Shown: in pieces, positions 43,883-56,120 of the stretch
Position numbering within the stretch: position 1 is the stretch's first letter
How the letters are laid out: each line of letters starts with the position of its first letter
The notes under the pieces: generated by a model
What the model was told of the DNA's origin: nothing
What the model saw: the letters and a program-made list of their open reading frames with translations, nothing else
The model's database searches: none
Position numbers and translations under genes: made by a program
NCBI GenBank assembly: GCA_963082975.1
Contig: OY720347.1
Coordinates: forward strand, 17,125,187-17,189,186
DNA length: 64,000 nt
Source: Labia minor
Taxonomy: Eukaryota > Arthropoda > Insecta > Dermaptera > Spongiphoridae
Direction of reading: 5' to 3'

Positions 43883-45775
43883 CCTATATAATATATAATA
43901 TCTATATAATATTACCTTATATTAATAGTTAACTTTTCTAAGTAAATATAATTAAAAAATTAAAAATAGAATATGTTAAAAATTTATGTTTTACTTAAAT
44001 TATTCTTTGAAATTTAAAAGAATAAATTAAAATATTAATTTGGTTGATTACTGCATGCTGTCTGTTTCAGCTGACAATTTCCAAATGTGTAATTATATAC
44101 CAACTACTAATCTCTATTTTCTAATAAATAATAATTTCGCAATCAGAATCAATTACAGTTATCCTACCAATTTAAGTATAACAATGGACTTTAAAGAATC
44201 ATCGGTTATTTAATATTTGATAATAATATTTGATAATATAAATTCGAAATGTTATACGATTCCTATCCAAGCATAATAAATCCGTAGTATTGAATCAAAA
44301 GGACACATTAATTCATCGAATACATTTAAAGGAGTTTAATTAAGGTGCTGGGGGTTAATCCAATGGATTGACAGGAATTCAAGTTAATCGATTTCATTTC
44401 AATCTAAAACTTATTAAAAACTCTTCATAAGTGTTTTTGATTATTAGGTATTTGAAGAATTAATTGTGTTAAGTGGATGAGATGACCTTTTCCTTGATCG
44501 ACCTATTAGAATTTCAAAGTGGCAGAGAGAAAGTTTTTATCCCTCATCGGTTTCAATTCGAATTAATTAAATGTTTTATCGTTGTAAGATACGGATCAAT
44601 GATAATTGAACATAGTTAATAGATAAATCTCTAACCTCACAAAATTTTATTAGAAAGAATATTTTAGTAATAAAAAAAAAGTAGAAAAGAGAGAATAACA
44701 TTTAGAATTTCCATTTTATTATTATTATAGAATATATTATAATATTATTATAATCACAAATAAATTATGTTAAATTATCCATTAGAATTCGTTTTTGTAA
44801 AATATATAAGTCCCAATAAGTGGTGACAAAGAAAAAGAATTAATCAAAGATAAAAAAACATTCATGCTTGACAATCATCATGTAAATTCATTTCATATTT
44901 TTAAAAGTTCTTCATGCATGTGGAGGGGTAAATGCACCAATGTATGACAGTGAACCATTGTATGAGAATCAGTAAAAAATCTCCCCAATATAAGGCTTTA
45001 ATATATTTTTGGTATGTTCTATGCCATAAAATCAAGCAAAAGACCTCTGCCAAATCTAATGGCCGACTAACCATCAATATTATTGAAGGCTTTTAAGAAT
45101 ATGAAAATAAAAACTAAAAGCTCGTAAATTTATAAGTAGGTGTTATCAATATGCATTAGATTTTTATCAGTTCACATCGTATTTATTTTTCGTTTGGAAT
45201 CTGCACGTAGATCTAGGTAATTCTTATAATTATGCTCCAACATTTTGTTTGTCCTTCATTTTGAGAAGAAAAGTAATTTATTCGCATGTCATTTACTGGA
45301 TTGATCAAATTGAAAAACTCCAGTGTTTGGCAGTTGCATATATTTCTTAAAAAAAAATGTTTTAGAATTTTAGAATTTGTAGGTAATGTATTTTCACAGT
45401 GCACAGAGAGCAGATAACACACTATTCTCTTAGATGATCCTTGAGGGTGGGGTACAAAGGGTTATAAACTAGTGACGATTGGAAATTTATTTATAAAGGT
45501 TTGTTTTTATAAAATAAATAATTTAATATGAAAAAATATAATTTCTATCTCTTCAAAAACTGTCATTCTTGGAAAAAATTGGCCAGAATTATAAAAAGGA
45601 TTCTTTGATGGCACCAGCAGGACGACTGTGAAAATGACCTGAACCTGAATTTGCTCTTCATTTCTTGGTAGGAAATTGTTTGCTCTTCTTATCAAACAAG
45701 TAAGAGACGACAACTGTTCAATATTAAAATATAAAACTATCGATTCTGTACAGTTGTTTTTTATCAAAGACTGGT
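43883..45775. other. Intronic DNA with possible conserved block
   Basis: 44,330-44,600 is less AT-rich and holds GGGTTAATCCAATGGATTGA, TTGACAGG (TALE-homeodomain-like core), AATCGATTTC and GAATTAATTAAATG. It looks like candidate regulatory DNA. The stretch 44,880-45,775 is moderately complex, with no recognisable protein. Confidence 0.35.
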
Positions 45776-46093
45776 TCACATGTGGAGATTTTTACATATC
45801 TCCACGAATCAAGCATTTTCTTAACAGAAAACAGTAGTTTTAGCATGATGTCTGTCCGTCCGTCCGTATAGATGTGTACAGCTTGAACGGCTCAACGGAT
45901 TTTGATGAAATTTGGTATATTCACTTAATACATCAGTATGATGAATTGATCAACTTTTGGTGCAAATCCGAAAACCGGAAGTGGTAGTATTAGCGATCGA
46001 CGATAGGAAGGGAAGGGTTATTTTCACACCAAATTTCACATGAGGAGATTTTTTACATATCACCACGAATCATGCACTTTGTATTGGTTTTAG
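45776..46093 (+). mobile_element. Family B fragment (copy B4), internal
   Basis: It begins at TCACATGTGGAGATTTTTAC and includes a short GTCY array (45,850-45,867), GTGTACAGCTTGAACGGC and CGATCGACGATAGG, ending at GTATTGGTTTTA. Both termini, the hairpin and the CRE pair are missing. Confidence 0.8.
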
Positions 46094-48227
46094 TGAGTTT
46101 TGAGTGAGCATTCCATCAGAAATTGAAGTTCAAAGTGATAAAAAGTTATCAGTTTCATAATACACCATTATCTGTGCCTTTACCTTAAGTCTCAATAAAT
46201 AAATTTATAATAAAATATTAAATTAAAATAAATTGTAGTAACCTATACATCCTTTATATACAAATAAATTAGATTTTAACAAGTATAAAAAAATGTTTGA
46301 AATTAAAATAATTATTATTATTGAATATTTTTATAAATAAGATTCGTTTTTCCTCTATATTAATCTTACGATTTCATTTTTAGTTTAAAGGGTGAATATT
46401 TTCTTTAAATGAACATTTTTTTTATAAATTTAAGTGATTCAATTATGAGTGAGACTACGCTTTTGATGATAATTCTAATTATCATATCCCAGATGAAATT
46501 AATTCAACTTAAATGTGATCATATCAAAAATTTTTCTCATTATTCCTTTAACAATAAATTAGTAGTAATTGAGTGGTCGGTAAGTGAATGGGATGTGTCT
46601 TTTAAGATTATTATCATAATATCATCTATTATTTTAAGTGAAGTTCAAATCGGTGAATCTCTAATCTTATATTAAATTGAAATGGAGACCATTTATAATT
46701 GAGAAAAAAAAAATTAAATTTCGTGTACATAAGATTATGTATTCTAATCGTATATAAAAAGTGGAAAAATTTATATTTTAAAATACAAATATTAAAAATA
46801 TAATAAAAATTTACAAATTAAAAAGTATTTTTAATTATTTTAAGAAACTTACAATGATAATTAGTAAATTAGTATGTATTTATTATTTTTGAATTTGAAA
46901 GTATATCAATTTAGATAACTCAATCCAATTCTGAAGTTATATCATCATCAACATCATCCATTTTTCCACCTCATTTTCATTTTAATTAAAATAACTTTAT
47001 TATAATGTTTGTCCAAAATTAAAATAGAATTCAAAAAAAAAAATTAAAATATTTAAACCATAAATTTATATATATAATGAGAATTTTCACTTTAAAATAA
47101 ATTTAAATTATTATCAGAGAAAAAAAGATAATAAAATATAACAATTTAAATATAATATAATAATAAGAAAAATACTTTAAGGAACAGAGAACTGGTGGCA
47201 GTATTTATTTATGAGAAATCAACTTTGCAAATAAATGATCAAGAAAATTTGGACAAATAATATAAAAATCAATAAAATATTTTGGTCAGGTTCAGAATTG
47301 GTTAGAGAAAATATTGAAGGAATCTGGTTTCTAATTCAGTTGTGCTAGTGGGATTGAATAGCTTGAAAATAATTATGATTGATGATGCAGATTATTTGAT
47401 ATATTTTAGTAAATGATAATTGTTTTTTTTTATTCTGTAAAATAAATAAAAGCATTAGAAATTCAATTCTCTTGAATAAATATTGTTTAAATGAGTTATT
47501 CATGTGTAAATTAATTATTTATAAATTGATGCTTCATAAATATAATAGCATTTTAGAATATTAAATGATTTCAAAATCACAAAAATAAAAAAATATGTAT
47601 ATTCCAACTGATCAAATCTTTTATAATTGTTTATGCTCAAATATCATACATTAATATTTTACATTTTATTATAGTTTCAATTGCAATTATTATATCGATA
47701 AATAGATATTTAGATAAATATTTCCTTTGGAATATCAAAAATTAATAATATCATTTTCATTAAAATGGCTGAAGTAAAGGGAATGTGAATAAATCATATA
47801 TAAGGGCGAATAAATTAATTTCCCTTTAACAAAGTACAATTTCATTCGGTCAAATAGTAACTGTCATTTATCTTATTACAATTCTACGTTAACAAGTTTT
47901 GGAATCTTGGACCCGTATTTCTTTGAAGTGGTGAGTTAAGCGGTCACAGTGATTTCTACCCCCGGTAGGTTATCTATGGAACTTCCTCTCTTGAGAATGC
48001 CATCCCTTCTGCATCGATTTCAAATAAGGTATAAGATTAAGATAAAAGGGAGGAGGGACATTCTCAACTGCCAGTGCCCCGTGGTTCATGAAATGTTGAT
48101 ATTAGACAAATGTCGTCGATAAAAATGAATAGGACATTGATAAATGACCGAGAAAGTAGATTTCCTATTAAATGATATCTTCTATTTACTTATTATATAA
48201 CAAGCAATATATATATATATATATATA
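46094..48227. other. AT-rich intronic DNA
   Basis: No gene is supported. A less AT-rich stretch at 47,890-48,110 with GGTGAGTTAAGCGGTCACAG and CCCCCGGTAGGTTATC could be regulatory. TA microsatellite at about 48,210-48,227. Confidence 0.45.
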
Positions 48228-48565
48228 CGAGGGTGGGGTGAAAAGTTTCCAGCCAAGATGTCAGCTGAACGTGTTTTGACCATTTGAATATGGAAAGGCG
48301 TGTGCAACGTGGGTGCCGCGTTTGCTAACGTAAGACCAAAAACTGCTTCGAAAAACCATTTCTACCGACAATTTGGCGCTGTAGGTGTAATCCAAACGAA
48401 TTTTTGCGTCGATTCATAACTGTTGATGAGACTTAATTAATTAAATTAATTAACTGAATTAGAACACCGTTATGAGAAATGTATCAGTGTTGATGGAGAT
48501 TATGTTGGAAAATAAAGCAAAAAAAAAATTTAAAAACATCGTTTTTCTTGGTCAGGCCTATATAT
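48228..48565 (+). pseudogene. Mariner relic
   Basis: It starts with a mariner-like end (CGAGGGTGGGGTGAAAAGTT). Plus-strand frames then give NEFLRRFITVDET (first catalytic Asp region) and, after a deletion, YEKCISVDGDYVGK at the C-terminus. Most of the gene is gone and frames are broken. Confidence 0.7.
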
Positions 48566-49520
48566 TTAAATTATGTTTCTTCATAATATTCTTTTTTTTT
48601 TAAATCGTCCGACTTGATATAAATAAATATTTTGTCAAGATGAACGTTTTACCACCAACAAACAAATATATACTTAAAAACAAAAATAAATAAAAATGCC
48701 TCCTCTTGTCCCGTGGATGATTTATATAATATTATAATACGTCACTTGCATAGAATGAATTGGGGGAGGGGGTTTCTATTTCATTTCTCTCTTTTCTTTT
48801 GTCTCCTGGCGGTTTCGTAGCTTTGCCGACATGCGTTTCGTTTTCTTTCGTCTTTTTTTTTAAGAATTCGGATTTCAAATATATATAAAGGACAGAAGAA
48901 AGCAAAAGATGGTGGAAAGGAGAAAGGAGGCAAAAAAGAATTCCTCCATTTGAATGAAAATTTATTATTTTATTCTAGTCAAATTGCGGTCTCTCTTTCT
49001 CTTTCGCTCTGATCACGTATTCGCAAAGAAATTTCAAAGTAAATTATCCTCCTTCTTGTTGATTTTTCGAATTAAATGTCCTTTTGAATTTGCAAAGTAT
49101 TGAAAGAGTTTGCATTTTCAATTTCCACCCTTTTTATTCAATATTTGTATTTTAATATATAATTTAATGTTATATTAGTGAAATATTTTTACTATAGTTT
49201 ATATAAATTTAATATTTGTTTTTTATATATTTATATATTCTTTAAATAGTATGAAAGATTAAATGTAAAAATAATGAAAAAATAAAACTAATGATAAGAG
49301 GATCTCGGTTGAGATACAGCAAACTGGAATATAAATTGTATAAATTCGTTGCCTCTTCTTTTCTAACATGTGCAGTTAATTTATAAGAGTAGGAAACAAA
49401 CATAATCATACAAAAGAAAAGCATCCATTCAACCTCTTGAAAACATTATTATATACTTATCCTACTCGTGTGATTCTTCTTCTCAATAAACTAAATTAAT
49501 GACTGAATATGTTTTTATAG
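48566..49520. other. Intronic DNA, partly less AT-rich
   Basis: 48,760-49,030 has TCCTGGCGGTTTCGTAGC and TTTGCCGACATGCG and pyrimidine-rich runs. No coding frame or repeat recognised. Confidence 0.4.
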
Positions 49521-50028
49521 GGATTAATTAAGGACCGTGGCTTTTTGAATGAACCACAGGTTTTTGAATAAAAAAATCATTTTATTTTTCAATGAAGTTT
49601 CCTTTGAGCTCTTTACATCTCATATACTTCATCCAACGTTTCTCTAGTTTTTTTTATCTCTTCCAAAAAAATAAGATTTATCGAGGACATCTTTGGTGCT
49701 GATTCACCTGTTTTGGCTGATGTTTTGTCTCTAGTGTGTTGTGGTGGATCACGTTTCATCCACGGTTATGAAACGGCGCAAAAACTCGACCATAATGCGG
49801 TTAAACGCCAAACATTAAAGAGCACATGAAATTCACTTTTTTAAATTTTCTTCTCAAATCATGAGGTAGTCTGCTATTAATGGATGTCAAACAAAAACTA
49901 GAAGACCGAGCTGGTTCAAATTTCGACAGGATTCAGCTGATAGTTGCCTGCTGACAGGAGCAGTGTTGCCATTTCATTTAAGAGACGGGAAATTCAAAAA
50001 GTCACGGACTTATTAACCTCTCCTCGTA
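49521..50028 (-). mobile_element. Deleted mariner with partial TIRs
   Basis: The right end reads, reversed, TACGAGGAGAGGTTAATAAG, then TCCGTGACTTTTTGAAT. The left end has TTAATTAAGGACCGTGGCTT plus TTTGAAT, so the terminal repeats match except that the outermost bases are lost on the left. Minus-strand frames give FLRRFITVDET, the first catalytic Asp block. About 510 bp, non-functional. Confidence 0.72.
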
Positions 50029-50546
50029 ATATTATATTTTAATCCTTTTTTCTTGGAAATATTATAAAAATTTAAAGAATTCACAGATATTTTTAACAAA
50101 AAAGAAGAGAATTTGTGACTTTGATTTTGGTTTGATTTTAATTCGTGGTTTGAAATTTGATATTTCAACATTGACTATATGCATGGTTTATAATATATGA
50201 AGCCATCCAATTTCAACTCACTCTCCATTCCAATATGTAATATTATATTGTTTTTTCATCAAAACTTAACAAACATGGTAATAGTAAATACTAATGAAAA
50301 TAAACCCGTAGACTTGATAAGAAAATTTGATTTAGAAATCAATAAATATAGTAATTTTTTTGGATGTATGAGTTAATAAGATAAGTGAATAAATTTTATA
50401 CAAATTTAAAATTGACAATAAATATTTCGTATATTTTGGGAGGTTATACACAAATTCTAAAGACATACCTAGTATCATTTGAAAATATAAAAAATAAATT
50501 CAATTTTTTTCCTCAAATTTTTAAATAAAATGAATATAATTTATTT

Positions 50547-50583
<37 letters not shown>

Positions 50584-51027
50584 GTTTTAATCATTGATTA
50601 TTCTATCAATTTCTATCAACGATAAATTCTTTAATTAATAGTTTCGTGAATAAATAAATAAATAGATTGTTTGTTTTTTTCTCCTTTTATGTGTCTGTGT
50701 ATTATATTAGTAGAGGAAAGAAACAATGCAACAGATCCCATGCGACAATATTCACTTATTTACCATATGCAAGTACTTGGATCCTGTAATATTGTCGTTT
50801 AAACCCCTTTGTTCGATGCACGATGTTTAAATTGCGTTCAGTCACAGTTGTAAGGGTTCTGACTCGTTCTAATGATATCTTTAGGTGTTAATATTCACCA
50901 AAGTTTGAACGTCTTGTGAAACAAAAAGATGGAATCCTTATCATTCTAGTCAGATACTATATAAAAGGAGTAAAAATATAAACTTAATATATTAATATTT
51001 TTCGTATACACTTTTGTATATCAATAA
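50029..51027. other. AT-rich intronic DNA
   Basis: TA microsatellite at about 50,551-50,580. A less AT-rich stretch at 50,720-50,960 has no recognisable coding or repeat content. Confidence 0.45.
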
Positions 51028-51724
51028 TCTATATATATATATATATATAATTATATACAAAAAGATTTTTGACTGCTCATTGATAAGAATTTAAAAATTT
51101 TTGCATGTTCACGTTTCATGATCTCTAGAAACCAAAAGCAACTTTAGAATTTTTCAAGTCTGTCTGTCTGTCTGTCCGGAAATTGTGACGTTATAGACTA
51201 AAATTTGGCTGAACCAATCTCGATGAAATTACATCACAATATTCTTACATACCTCTATTTAATAATATAATTAAATACATACCTTACATACCTCTATTTA
51301 ATATATATATAATTTTTATCGATATCTGCAGGAATTAATTTTTTAAAATTTGAGATGTACATGTTGGCATTCAGCAGCACAAAGAATACAATATAAAGTA
51401 AGTTTATAGTATTTATATTTTTATTTTTAATAATTGCAATTATTGATAACACTAAAAACATTCACATTGCGACTATATTCCCTCTTTTAATTTTTAAGAT
51501 TATATGAATAAATAAATTTTAATTAATTTTTATTATTTTAAATATATTTTAAATAAGAACACAAAAACAAATGAATGTTTTTTTGTAATATATACTGATT
51601 GAAACAAAATGGACCAAAAAACACCTTTTACATATAAACTTTCAATCAAATACTATGTATTACTGCGAGGGTACAGGAAGCAGAGCAAGGTGTGAAGAAC
51701 GCCGAAGGCGTTCTGAGCTACTAG
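51028..51724 (+). mobile_element. Canonical non-autonomous Helitron, 697 bp
   Basis: The 5' end TCTATATATATA is preceded by A. The 3' end has the perfect 8-bp-stem hairpin AGAACGCC-GAA-GGCGTTCT (51,696-51,714), then GAGCTA and CTAG, followed by T. This is the textbook Helitron layout: 5' TC, hairpin, CTRR, insertion between A and T. GTCT repeats lie at 51,158-51,177. No Rep/helicase gene. It differs in end chemistry from families A and B. Confidence 0.85.
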
Positions 51725-52430
51725 TTTTAAAAAACAAAATTATTTTCCTGTTTTCTTTTTTATATATTATTTAAACTATTAAATCCGTTATTAATAATTA
51801 ATTATGCAAAATTATTAATATAATGACATTTTCTTTAAAATAAATTATTATTATCACATTTATATAATATTATATAAGAAAAATAAGGATAATCACAGCT
51901 CAAATTATTTTATGTATAAAAAATATTTATCTAATAAAAAATAATAGAATAAATTATGTACTATTATTTTTTAATTAACTTCTGAAGATAATTATCATTG
52001 CAATAAATATCACTGTATAGACGAAATTATCAAGTAGTCTTGCATGGATTTTAATTTAAAATTATGAAATTATATTATTACCTTATATTATTCCATATAT
52101 TATAAATTATAATACAATTTTTCATATTCCGATAGACTTGTTATAATAATTATTTAATTGCTTGTCTTTTGCTCATCGACCTTTAACTTTAAGGTTAGTT
52201 AAGAAAGAATTAGATATGCTCTTCTCGAAACTATAGTTATATTATCATTATTTATTTAAACAAGCACTATGTACAGGTACTTATACATAGTTCATTATCA
52301 TTAACTACCGTGTACTTTTTCATTTATTTTCTTAAAATTAAACACTATTTTACTTTGGAGAAAAACATTATAACATAATATAATCTAATTACAAAAAGCA
52401 TTAGAAGAGGATGCTTAAGTATTATTATCT
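51725..52430. other. AT-rich intronic DNA
   Basis: AT-rich without recognisable features, apart from a short palindromic GTACAGGTACTTATACATAG area near 52,270-52,290. Confidence 0.45.
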
Positions 52431-53520
52431 TCACGACGGTAGGTTGATTCATATTTTATTACTTGTATGATTCTCCAGAGCCAGTGAATATGCTCAGCAC
52501 ATAAAGACATATTAGCACCCTCCCCCTCCCCCCTCTCCACTTAGGCGACGTGATCTCAATTGGAACCGAACAAATGACTTAATACTATGACTCTCGAGTG
52601 ACATTTGAAATTATTAATTAATAATCACAGATAATACGATATAATTCAATTCTACACTCCATCTACACAATCACTTTATTATGCCTGTATCAGCAACTTT
52701 AGTACTCCAATTTTATTAACGAATATACAATTTCCAATCAATTTGATAGCTAAAAATTTTTAAGCAACTAACACATTCCTCCCGGCATGTACCACCGGTG
52801 GCTCATGCCGCCACATAAAATAACTAGACAAATTATGGAGCCGGCGGGAACTTGTTAAACAAAGATATGCTACTTTTATGAATTAAATAAAGGGGAGTTA
52901 TTTAAGTTATTTCGTTGAATGACAAGAGTATATTTGTGAAAGTGAAGGAGATCATTTAATGGTCCAGAAGTTAGATCACATAAACCCAATTGGGCTCCGT
53001 TGCTCTCTAAATATGAACGCCCTCGACTTTCCAACAGCTGCTTCCTTCTTTACTTATCAATTCCTGGAATAAAATTCTCCTTGACCGAAGGCCATAAAAC
53101 TTCATCCCTCTTTCTTTAAAAATTTACTTCTCCCCACCTCCCTTTAGAATGTAAATATTAATTATATAAGAGATAATAATCCCGGGGTCATCATCATTGT
53201 TTTAAATTATCATCATTTGTTTTGTTGTTATTGTTGTTTTCTTTTTATATCCTTTGCTATTTTCCCTTTCACATGTAAATAGTCACCCTGTGTGTCTGAA
53301 TGCAACTTGTATGAACCAATTAAGGACCGTCCTAAATGAAACCATTTGCGCAAAATGGCCCGCATAAATTACTCTATGATTCGAAATTAAATTTTATCTT
53401 TTAATAGAGACTATACTATCTAATTTATTAATATAATATATTTCCTGGTGGTTGAAGTAACCAAACCTCATTCACTCTCTCCCTCCTCCTCCTCCTCCTC
53501 CTTCTTCCTTTTACCACACT
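52431..53520. promoter_or_regulatory. Candidate conserved intronic block 1
   Basis: Composition is clearly less AT-rich than the flanks. It contains GCATGTACCACCGGTGGCTC (ACCACCGGTGG is a near-palindrome), GGAGCCGGCGGGAACTTG and CTTGACCGAAGGCCATAAAA. No open frame is convincing. Long introns of developmental or neural genes often hold such blocks as enhancers; the assignment rests on composition alone. Confidence 0.3.
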
Positions 53521-53935
53521 TTAATTTCAAATATTTAGTATAATAAAATGAAAATTCTAATTCATTTCCTTAAAATTATATTAAATAATAATGAAATTGA
53601 TTTAAAAAAAAATTGTAAAGTTATTCTTCTTATTTTCTAAATAATTAAGTGTGTTTCAAGTATAAACTCCTTTCATTTTGAATTCAAGCTTAGAAATGTA
53701 AAGAAAAAATTTCCTTTAGTAAATGACTATTTTCACAACATTTTGATTAAAATTGATAAAATTAATTTTTGAAACAGATTTGCGATGATTAATATTTAAT
53801 ATTAAATTTATTTCCTCTAAATTAATCTTAAAAAATTACTAAAATACTACAAATACTTATATCAAATTATTAAGAAAAAAATTTATTGATGTAGAAAAAA
53901 GCATAAATTTCTTAAATATATTTTATACTATGATG
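53521..53935. other. AT-rich intronic DNA
   Basis: No recognisable features. Confidence 0.45.
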
Positions 53936-54620
53936 CTAGTAATTAATTCTGGTTCACTTGATTTTGAATATCGGCTTTTCATGGTCTCTTCACTGATTTC
54001 CAGAGGTCTATCATCCATCATGAAGTGTTGAGAGGAGACCCCACCTGTCAGTACCTGAAACTGATCTTTCTCCCACTCTCACCACACACACATACACTCA
54101 CTCATTCACTCAAGAGATTCCTTCAGTTTTCCCTGATCATGAAAGTTATGGCAATGTTTCCCAAAGGTACTGGTGAATCGGCATCCCATTGGGCCACTTG
54201 ATTATCTTGCTGCCTTCATTTACTATACAAGTACAATAGAAACATGATAAGAGAATCGACAAGGGAGAAGTTCATTTATTAAATCATTTCTAGTTATTCG
54301 GTCGTTTTATAAAGATATCATTGGAGCAAATGCAACCTTTTTGAAGTGCGACTAAATAAAATGGCCTCGATGCGCTGGCAAGTTTACCAGACGGCATTTA
54401 AATGGATAATAAAAAACGGCTTAATAGGCTCAAGGGTTGTTTAATTAAGAAAATGAAGGGTGCGAAGTAATAAATTGTGAAATCCCCCATGAGTTACTTA
54501 ATGAGAACTGTAACAGTTATTCAGTACTATTAATTCTTTTTAGAAATGGAGGGAATGGTAATGACGATTTGGTACGTTTATTATAAAGAAATTGCATAAT
54601 AGTCCCAATCATTCTCAAAA
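53936..54620. promoter_or_regulatory. Candidate conserved intronic block 2
   Basis: Less AT-rich, with GGCATCCCATTGGGCCACTT, GATGCGCTGGCAAGTTTACC, a CATTTAAATGG palindrome and homeodomain-type TTTAATTAAG. A plus-strand stretch after CTGATTTCCAG at about 54,001 stays open for about 50 codons, but has no good donor and no recognisable product. Confidence 0.3.
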
Positions 54621-56055
54621 GGCATCTTCGAAATCCATTTGAAAATAAAACCAAAAAAAAAAAATTATAATCAATTAAATTTAAATAAAAATTTATATGG
54701 GAGGATTAGAATCCAATTAAAACCAATTTAAAAAATTTTCAAAATCAACTTCTTTGAAGAAATAATTGAAAGTATTATTTGTGCAAAACATGCTATATAG
54801 TACACATGTGAGGTGATAAGAGAAACCTTCTAAAAAGAAATAATTTTTTTCATAGATTTCAAATTGAATACAATTCTACCAATTAATTTCAAAATTTGAA
54901 TGATCCATTAGGAAAGTATTAAGATAAGACTTTTACTAAGCATTGTAAATTCATGAAAAAGTTATTGTTAATTGTTTAAAAATAAAATAAACAAAGATAT
55001 TTATGTATGTTTAATATTTGATTCAATACTAATCGATTTTATTTCAAAGAATATACAATAGTATATTTATATATATAAATAATGATATTAATAAATATGT
55101 ATAATGTTGATTGCGAATCTTTTAATTAATTCATTTCAATTCATAGATTTATATTTATTATTAATGATAGATGAAAATTAAATAAATAATTCAATAAGTT
55201 TCAGTTAATGAAAAATATTAAGCACTCATAAAATTTCAATATACAAAAATGACAGTCAACCAAAAAGAAAAAAAAAAGTATTAAAGAGAAATAGACTAAG
55301 AAATTAATAAATAGTAAAATGAAAGGGTATCTTGATGCTATTTTAATAAAAGATATTTTTTAATTAAAGATAAAATCTATTCAATTCAATTTACATGAAT
55401 TTTATATATATATATATATAAATATTTAATATGACATTTAAAAATCTTCACCACTTTTTAATCTCAATAAATTTTCAACTATCCCAAAATTGTTTTTTCC
55501 TAGACCTAGAGAGTATGCTCAAGAATGAGGTGGAGAAGTAATTAACTGTAATTATTATTATTAGATATTATTATATTAAGTGTGATGAATCCCATTTTCC
55601 TAGTATGTGATTAAGGTGACTATTCATTCATAAATAATAAAAAAATAAATGAATTATAAATACATAAATAAAAATCCTAGAGTTATTGGACTGATGTGTA
55701 GAAGGGTTACCCCAGACTTAAATCTAAATTAATAAATATTAAAGTTAATAAATGACCATAATAACCATGGATATTTTTAAACTTTTTAATTAAATGATTA
55801 AAATTTATTAAGATAACTTATTTTTGTGGAATAAAATTACATAAGTGTGTAGATCAATAATATTGAGGAATAAAATGGACAGTAACCTCTTAATTAGTAA
55901 TGAAAACATTCTATGAAAATGAAAGATAAAGAAATACTTTGTATTTATTTAAAATATTATTTCAGTACTGAAATTAATGATTTTATAATCAAGTGTTTGA
56001 GATCTTCTCTATGATCCTATACCTTATTTCACTAATTTTTATTTTCTTTTTGCAG
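54621..56055. other. AT-rich intronic DNA before the second exon
   Basis: TA microsatellite near 55,405-55,420. Otherwise no features. Confidence 0.45.
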
Positions 56056-56120
56056 ATTTCCAAATTTCTTCGAAATTCAAATCTTACGAAATTGGAAGAT
56101 CTGAAAGTTGTAAATGTTAC
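56056..56120 (+). CDS. Second exon of the long-intron gene
   Basis: The acceptor CTTTTTGCAG and the consensus donor GTAAGTAT enclose 65 bp. In phase 0, as left by the 36,690 exon, it reads ISKFLRNSNLTKLEDLKVVN, then V and two bases of a threonine codon. The only alternative phase compatible with the other open frame upstream hits a stop. N-S-N and N-V-T could be N-glycosylation sites if the protein is extracellular. Downstream exons lie beyond the window or were not recognised. Confidence 0.65.

Larger units (their letters stand above)
36803..56055 (+). other. About 19.3-kb intron of the plus-strand gene
   Basis: It joins the GTAAGAAA donor to the TTTTTGCAG acceptor, both phase 0. It contains the MITEs at 37.0-38.9 kb, family A and B copies, a candidate alternative last exon, mariner relics, a Helitron, and several less AT-rich blocks that could be conserved regulatory DNA. 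Confidence 0.55.

Noticed and set aside
54001-54160. Possible plus-strand exon after CTGATTTCCAG
   Set aside because: Open for about 50 codons, but the donor is poor and no phase-compatible partner exon was found.
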